From contig CAJTXF010000046.1 of the NCBI GenBank assembly GCA_910580045.1, positions 1-17,969 of the forward strand: 17,969 nucleotides of DNA, given 5' to 3'. Below are positions 14,390-17,969 of this stretch, in pieces. Position 1 is the stretch's first letter, and the number at the start of each line of letters is the position of its first letter. The position numbers and the translations under genes are program-made. The notes beneath the pieces were generated by a model. That model did not search any database. It had not been told where the DNA came from and saw nothing but the letters and a program-made list of their open reading frames with translations. The DNA comes from an uncultured Eubacteriales bacterium (GTDB lineage: Bacteria; Bacillota; Clostridia; Oscillospirales; Acutalibacteraceae).

Positions 14390-15942
14390 TTGACTTGTTA
14401 ATCTGCGAGGATAAACCCATCGTGCTGATGGGACTGAAAAAGCTGATTGAAAGCCTGGGCCTGCCCCTGGGCAAAATCTACCTGGCCCAGGACGGGGAGC
14501 AGGCCTTTGAGCTGTTTGCCGAGCACCCCATCAGCCTGGTGCTCACAGACATCCAGATGCCCGGCTGCAACGGGCTGCAGCTTCTGCGCCGGATGCAGCA
14601 GCTGCGCGGGGGCTTTCAGGCCATTATTATCAGCGGTCACAATGATTTTGAGTATGCCAAAACCGCCATCCATCTGGGTATTGAGGACTATCTGCTCAAG
14701 CCCGTTGACCCGGAGGAGCTGCGGGCAGCCCTGGGCCGCTGCATGGACAAGCTGAGCCAGCACAAGACCCAGAAGCAGCTGATTTCCGGCATTTTGCTGG
14801 ACCAGGTCCATGAGGTGTGGGACAAACAGCTGCCCCAAGAGGCGGAGGCCCTGCTCCGCTCCACAGAGAATGGTTTTTTCCAGGCAGAGGCCTTTGCCAC
14901 CGCGGCTTTCCGGCTGGAGGGCAGAGACTCCCTCGCTGTGGTGAGCCGTCAGGTCAAGGCCCGGCTGCTCAGCAGGTTTCCCCACTTCCTCCTGTTTCCC
15001 ACCAGCGAGCGGGCGTTTTTCGCCATTGTCAGCCTGGGCACTGTGGGGGAACTGCAGGCCCTGGCCTCTTTGCTGGAGCAGTTCGCCAAGCAGTACCGGG
15101 CTGGGGGCAGCGGGCAGCTGGCCTGCGGGCTGGGCCCTGCGGTAAAGAGCGTCTTCCAGCTGAAGGAGGCTGCCTTGCAGGCAGAGGGGGCCCTGTGCCT
15201 GCGCTTCTCCCCCCGGGGAGAGAAACAGCCTGTCTTTGCCTGGGAGCCCTTGGTGGGCCCTGCTGCCCTGAAAGCCCAGGCCCAGAGCCTGCAGTTCTGC
15301 GACACCCTCTGCGCGGATTTGCGCCTGCCGGAGCTCTCGGCCATGGAGCCGGATGTGATTCGCCTGTTCGCGGCTTTTTCCTCAGCCCCTGTGCTTTACC
15401 AGACTCTGCCCGCCTGCCTGCGCCGAATTGAGCGGTTTATCCAGCAGGAGCTGGACGGGGAGGACGCGGTGTCCCTGGCGGCCCTGGCCGCGCAGGCGGA
15501 CAGCCCCGCCCAGCTGAAAAGCCAGGTAAAGAGCCGCCTGCTGGAATTCTGCCGCCGCAGGCTCAAGCACCGTATGGCCTCTCAGGACGCGGTCAGCCAG
15601 GCCATTGAGTATATGGAGAAGAATTATCAAAAGCCCCTGACCCTGACCATCCTGGCCAATGTGGTCAGCCTGAACTATACCTATTTCAGCAATATGTTCA
15701 AGTCCAAAACCGGGGTCAGCGTTACGGCCCATTTGCAGAACCTGCGTATACAGAAGGCCAAAGAGCTGCTGATTTCCACCAATGACCGCATCCGGGAGGT
15801 GGCCCACAAGTCAGGCTTTACGGACGAGCGGTATTTTGAAAAGCTGTTCAAGCGCTATGAAGGCATCACCCCCAGCGAGTACCGGGAGAAGCTGCGCTCC
15901 TTTACCGATAGGCCGGAACAGCGGGAAAATGTCCAGCCATAG
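14386..15942 (+). CDS. AraC-type response regulator (YesN-like)
   Basis: The 518-residue protein has a receiver domain (about 1-120) with E8/D9, the phospho-acceptor D55 in LVLTDIQMPG, S83 and K105 in DYLLKPVD, all intact. A middle region of about 280 residues has no clear domain, though CGLGPAVKSVFQLKEAALQA resembles a degenerate segment frequent in YesN proteins. The C-terminal AraC-type helix-turn-helix pair (about 403-505) includes the LTILANVVSLNYTYFSNMFK and VAHKSGFTDERYFEKLFKRY helices, then GITPSEYRE. It is the partner of the overlapping kinase gene and the likely activator of the neighbouring transporter genes. Confidence 0.95.
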   Translation: MIDLLICEDKPIVLMGLKKLIESLGLPLGKIYLAQDGEQAFELFAEHPISLVLTDIQMPGCNGLQLLRRMQQLRGGFQAIIISGHNDFEYAKTAIHLGIEDYLLKPVDPEELRAALGRCMDKLSQHKTQKQLISGILLDQVHEVWDKQLPQEAEALLRSTENGFFQAEAFATAAFRLEGRDSLAVVSRQVKARLLSRFPHFLLFPTSERAFFAIVSLGTVGELQALASLLEQFAKQYRAGGSGQLACGLGPAVKSVFQLKEAALQAEGALCLRFSPRGEKQPVFAWEPLVGPAALKAQAQSLQFCDTLCADLRLPELSAMEPDVIRLFAAFSSAPVLYQTLPACLRRIERFIQQELDGEDAVSLAALAAQADSPAQLKSQVKSRLLEFCRRRLKHRMASQDAVSQAIEYMEKNYQKPLTLTILANVVSLNYTYFSNMFKSKTGVSVTAHLQNLRIQKAKELLISTNDRIREVAHKSGFTDERYFEKLFKRYEGITPSEYREKLRSFTDRPEQRENVQP

Positions 15943-15944
15943 AG

Positions 15945-15978
15945 AAAAGCGGCCGGGCCACTGCCCAGCCGCTTTTTT
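15945..15978 (+). terminator. Intrinsic terminator after the response regulator
   Basis: Arms 15945-15953 (AAAAGCGGC) and 15968-15976 (GCCGCTTTT) enclose a further 4-bp GGGC/GCCC helix with a 4-base loop, and six T residues (15973-15978) end the element. It begins just after the regulator stop. The minus strand also has TTTT, so it can serve the converging hydrolase gene too. Confidence 0.92.
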
Positions 15979-15999
15979 GCGTGGTTTACCGTAAAGTGA

Positions 16000-16047
16000 G
16001 GCGGCTATGCCGCCAAGTTCAAAGGAATCCTTTGATTCTTTTGAACT
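16000..16047. repeat. Two adjacent palindromes between converging genes
   Basis: The first is GGCGGC-TAT-GCCGCC at 16000-16014. The second has arms 16016-16023 (AGTTCAAA) and 16040-16047 (TTTGAACT) extended inward by 16025-16029/16034-16038, giving a stem of about 14 pairs with a 4-base loop. Neither is followed by a T-run. They could protect 3' ends or be copies of a short extragenic palindromic repeat; copy number in the genome is unknown. Confidence 0.6.
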
Positions 16048-16055
16048 GTGTTAAC

Positions 16056-17789
16056 TTACAGGTTCTCCTTGTTGTACCCCTCCCAGGCCTGGGCGATGTG
16101 AGTCCACATGCTCTCAGGAATCTCCTCGTAGAAGGATTCGGTCCGGCTGACGCAGTACAGGGCCGGGGTGGCCAACCGGGTCTGGAACTGCATATACCGG
16201 AACCACTCCTTCACTGTGGTGCAGGAGGCGTTGTCGCAGTCCAGCACCTGCCAGCCCGCGATGCGGGAGATACGGGCCCGGTTCTGCATGGTCTCGCACA
16301 CATGGCGGGTGGAGAACCACAAGTCGTTCAGCCGCAGCACGTCCGAGGACTCCCGGAACAGGGGGTGGGGGGTCTGGGTCTCCACCAGAGCGTCCGGCTT
16401 CACCTGATGGGCCGCGTCCCAGAGGATGAACTGGAACCGCCGCACCCATTCCATGCCGTGGAGCTCTCCATACCCAGGGATGCCTGCCTCCCGGCCGCAG
16501 CCGCCAATCCAGTCCTCCTTAAAGCCGTCCGCGCCCAGCTCGCCTACCAGGTAGGCAATCTGCTCCCGCATCAGCTTCTCATAAGCAGGATTGGTAATGT
16601 CGGCAAAGAGCTTGCGGCCCTCCTGGTTAAAGACGCACATCTCGTCCGGCAGGCCCTCGGTGTGATAGCTGGCGGTCCAGAGCAGCACGTGGCGGCCCTT
16701 TTCATGCTGGCGGGCAATAAAGCCCTTCATGTCCGGCCACTTCTCCTCATCCACCTCAAAGGTGCCGTAGTACTTCTGCCATTTGTCATCAATCACAATG
16801 GTGGAGAAGGGCAGGCCCCGCTCCTCCAGCTTGGCAATCCAGGCCTCATAGTTTGCCTGGGTGGCCATGGCGCCGTCTGTGGCCCCGTGGAGATAGGCCT
16901 GCACAGTCTGCTCGGCCCAGCCGCAGAATACAGGAGCCCGGTGCCAGGCAGGGGAATTCTCATTGGCAAACTGGGTGGAAAAGCCCTGGCCGTCCAGCCA
17001 GTCCACATGCTTCTCCATGGCATCCAGAGGGCTGGCGGCAAAGGTGAAGGACACAGAGGGGCTCACATACTGGCCCCTGGCCTGGGTGTAGCCCAGATAG
17101 TTCACATAGAAAGCCGCGCCCCGCTTCACAGCGCCGGAATACTCAAAGGTGGAGAAGCGGTATTTGCCGGGCTCTGTGCCCAGGCCAATGCCCATGGCGC
17201 TGGCGCCGTCATAGAACCCGAAGAACAGGGGAGAGGGGGCAAAGTCCCCCTGAGAGCGCTCAGGCTGGAACAGGCCCTTGGCAGAGAACTCGGGCCAAAG
17301 GCCAGTGGAGCCGTATTGGGCGTTGCGGAACTCCTCCACATTGCCCAGGTTCACGTCCGGATTGTAGTAGAATTCAGCGTTGATATGGGCATTGGTCTCA
17401 AAGCCCTGGCTGTCGCCGTTGTCATAGACCTGGGGGATGCCTGTGGAGAAGAAGAAGCACCGGCCCAAAGCGCCCTCGCCCTTTATGGTGTGGAAGTGCT
17501 CGGCACAGCGCTTGTGGAAGCGCCAGGTAAAGGTGTGGGACTGCCAGAGATTGCTTTTGGCGGAGAAGACGGCCTCAAGACAGCTGCCCTGGCGCTCCAG
17601 TTTTTCCAGGGTGACTTGAGAGATGGTCTCCTTCTGCTCCAGCTGGTCAAAGGCAGCAGCAGCGGGGAAGTCCCCGAAGGTAACGCCGTCCAGGGTAAAG
17701 CGGAAGCAGGGGAAGTCCCCAGCCAGCAGGCGGACGCCGTAGCGAGCGCCCCGGAGGATATAGCCATTTGCGACTTGTTGCCATTCCAT
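16056..17789 (-). CDS. Intracellular alpha-glycosidase-like TIM-barrel protein (GH31/GH36 clan type)
   Basis: The 577-residue product has an N-terminal beta-rich half (about 1-270) and a C-terminal TIM barrel. The barrel shows STIVIDDKWQ, EKWPDMKGFIARQHEKGRHVLLW and GADGFKEDWIGG. The last resembles the GH31 nucleophile strand (as in GVDCFKTDFGE of alpha-xylosidase YicI), which would make D426 the nucleophile; a downstream SSDVLRLND segment may hold the acid/base. This assignment is by motif only. No signal peptide is seen, so it acts in the cytoplasm on imported oligosaccharides. The frame stays open upstream to a GTG at 17897, but the ATG at 17789 has AAAGGAG upstream and lies downstream of a promoter. 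GH36 or an unassigned relative remain possible. Confidence 0.75.
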   Translation of the reverse strand: MEWQQVANGYILRGARYGVRLLAGDFPCFRFTLDGVTFGDFPAAAAFDQLEQKETISQVTLEKLERQGSCLEAVFSAKSNLWQSHTFTWRFHKRCAEHFHTIKGEGALGRCFFFSTGIPQVYDNGDSQGFETNAHINAEFYYNPDVNLGNVEEFRNAQYGSTGLWPEFSAKGLFQPERSQGDFAPSPLFFGFYDGASAMGIGLGTEPGKYRFSTFEYSGAVKRGAAFYVNYLGYTQARGQYVSPSVSFTFAASPLDAMEKHVDWLDGQGFSTQFANENSPAWHRAPVFCGWAEQTVQAYLHGATDGAMATQANYEAWIAKLEERGLPFSTIVIDDKWQKYYGTFEVDEEKWPDMKGFIARQHEKGRHVLLWTASYHTEGLPDEMCVFNQEGRKLFADITNPAYEKLMREQIAYLVGELGADGFKEDWIGGCGREAGIPGYGELHGMEWVRRFQFILWDAAHQVKPDALVETQTPHPLFRESSDVLRLNDLWFSTRHVCETMQNRARISRIAGWQVLDCDNASCTTVKEWFRYMQFQTRLATPALYCVSRTESFYEEIPESMWTHIAQAWEGYNKENL

Positions 17790-17830
17790 AATAGAAATTG
17801 ACTCCTTTCGGGATAGAATTGGATGTAAAT

Positions 17831-17860
17831 ATTGTAGCATTTTGGGGGAAAAGGAGACAA
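17831..17860 (-). promoter_or_regulatory. Promoter of the glycosidase gene
   Basis: On the minus strand TTGTCT (17860-17855) and TACAAT (17836-17831) are separated by 18 bases. The -10 lies about 42 bases before the ATG at 17789, and an AAAGGAG sits between. This supports separate transcription of the hydrolase gene and the choice of the shorter start. Confidence 0.55.
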
Positions 17861-17900
17861 GAGGAGAAAGCAAACAAGCAAAATCTGACCACAACACCGG

Positions 17901-17927
17901 AAAAATGTCTCCTAAGGGAGAGGAGAC
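17901..17927 (-). terminator. Terminator-like hairpin at the right edge
   Basis: On the minus strand, arms GTCTCCT (17927-17921) and AGGAGAC (17913-17907) with a 7-base loop are followed by A and five T (17905-17901). It lies upstream of the hydrolase promoter, so it most likely ends a minus-strand transcript arriving from beyond the window. Confidence 0.6.
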
Positions 17928-17969
17928 GGAAGCACCGCCTGAGGTTGAGCCCCGACCGGGGTCCCGGGG

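Noticed and set aside
15981..17801. 606-codon open frame on the + strand covering the glycosidase gene
   Set aside because: It is antisense to the whole hydrolase gene, has no ribosome binding site or recognisable domain, and is explained by high GC content and codon bias.
1..17969. CRISPR arrays, tRNA or rRNA genes, insertion sequences, prophage genes
   Set aside because: No regularly spaced direct repeats, cloverleaf ends, transposase or integrase motifs were seen.

Overview
The window appears to be chromosome from a GC-rich, Gram-positive anaerobe of the class Clostridia, most likely an Oscillospiraceae/Ruminococcaceae-type gut bacterium. This is inferred from the textbook spc/alpha ribosomal gene order with adk-map-(KOW protein)-infA-rpmJ inside it, strong AGGAGG-type ribosome binding sites, zinc-ribbon forms of S4 and L36, a Gram-positive-type adenylate kinase with a Cys4 lid, a lipobox solute-binding protein and a YesM/YesN-type two-component pair. 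Species cannot be named from this.

Left half (1-8289, all + strand): the 3' end of rplF, then rplR, rpsE, rpmD, rplO, secY, adk, map, a small KOW-type RNA-binding protein gene, infA, rpmJ, rpsM, rpsK, rpsD, rpoA and rplQ, closed by a clear intrinsic terminator at 8254-8289. These genes make ribosomal proteins, the protein-export channel, the adenylate-balancing enzyme, the enzyme that removes N-terminal methionine, initiation factor 1 and the RNA polymerase alpha subunit. Hairpin-rich gaps occur between secY and adk and between infA and rpmJ.

Junction (8290-8638): about 350 bases without a gene. It holds a nested set of long-range complementary arms that could fold into a structured RNA (8362-8568). 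A near-perfect hairpin at 8572-8613 then serves as the terminator of the minus-strand transporter operon. This stretch is the least explained part of the window.

Right half (8639-17897): an oligosaccharide uptake and breakdown locus. A minus-strand operon encodes two ABC permeases followed by a lipoprotein solute-binding protein, with no ATPase gene. Divergently, a membrane histidine kinase and an AraC-type response regulator overlap by four bases and probably sense the sugar and activate transport. The intergenic region carries back-to-back sigma-A-type promoters, one with a TGACG-N4-CGTCA palindrome in its spacer. Converging on the regulator gene is a minus-strand cytoplasmic glycoside hydrolase of the GH31/GH36-like TIM-barrel group with its own promoter. 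The likely logic is: sense outside, import through the lipoprotein and permeases using a shared ATPase encoded elsewhere, then cleave inside the cell. The substrate cannot be read from the sequence. The right edge (17901-17927) contains a minus-strand terminator-like hairpin that suggests another minus-strand gene just beyond the window.
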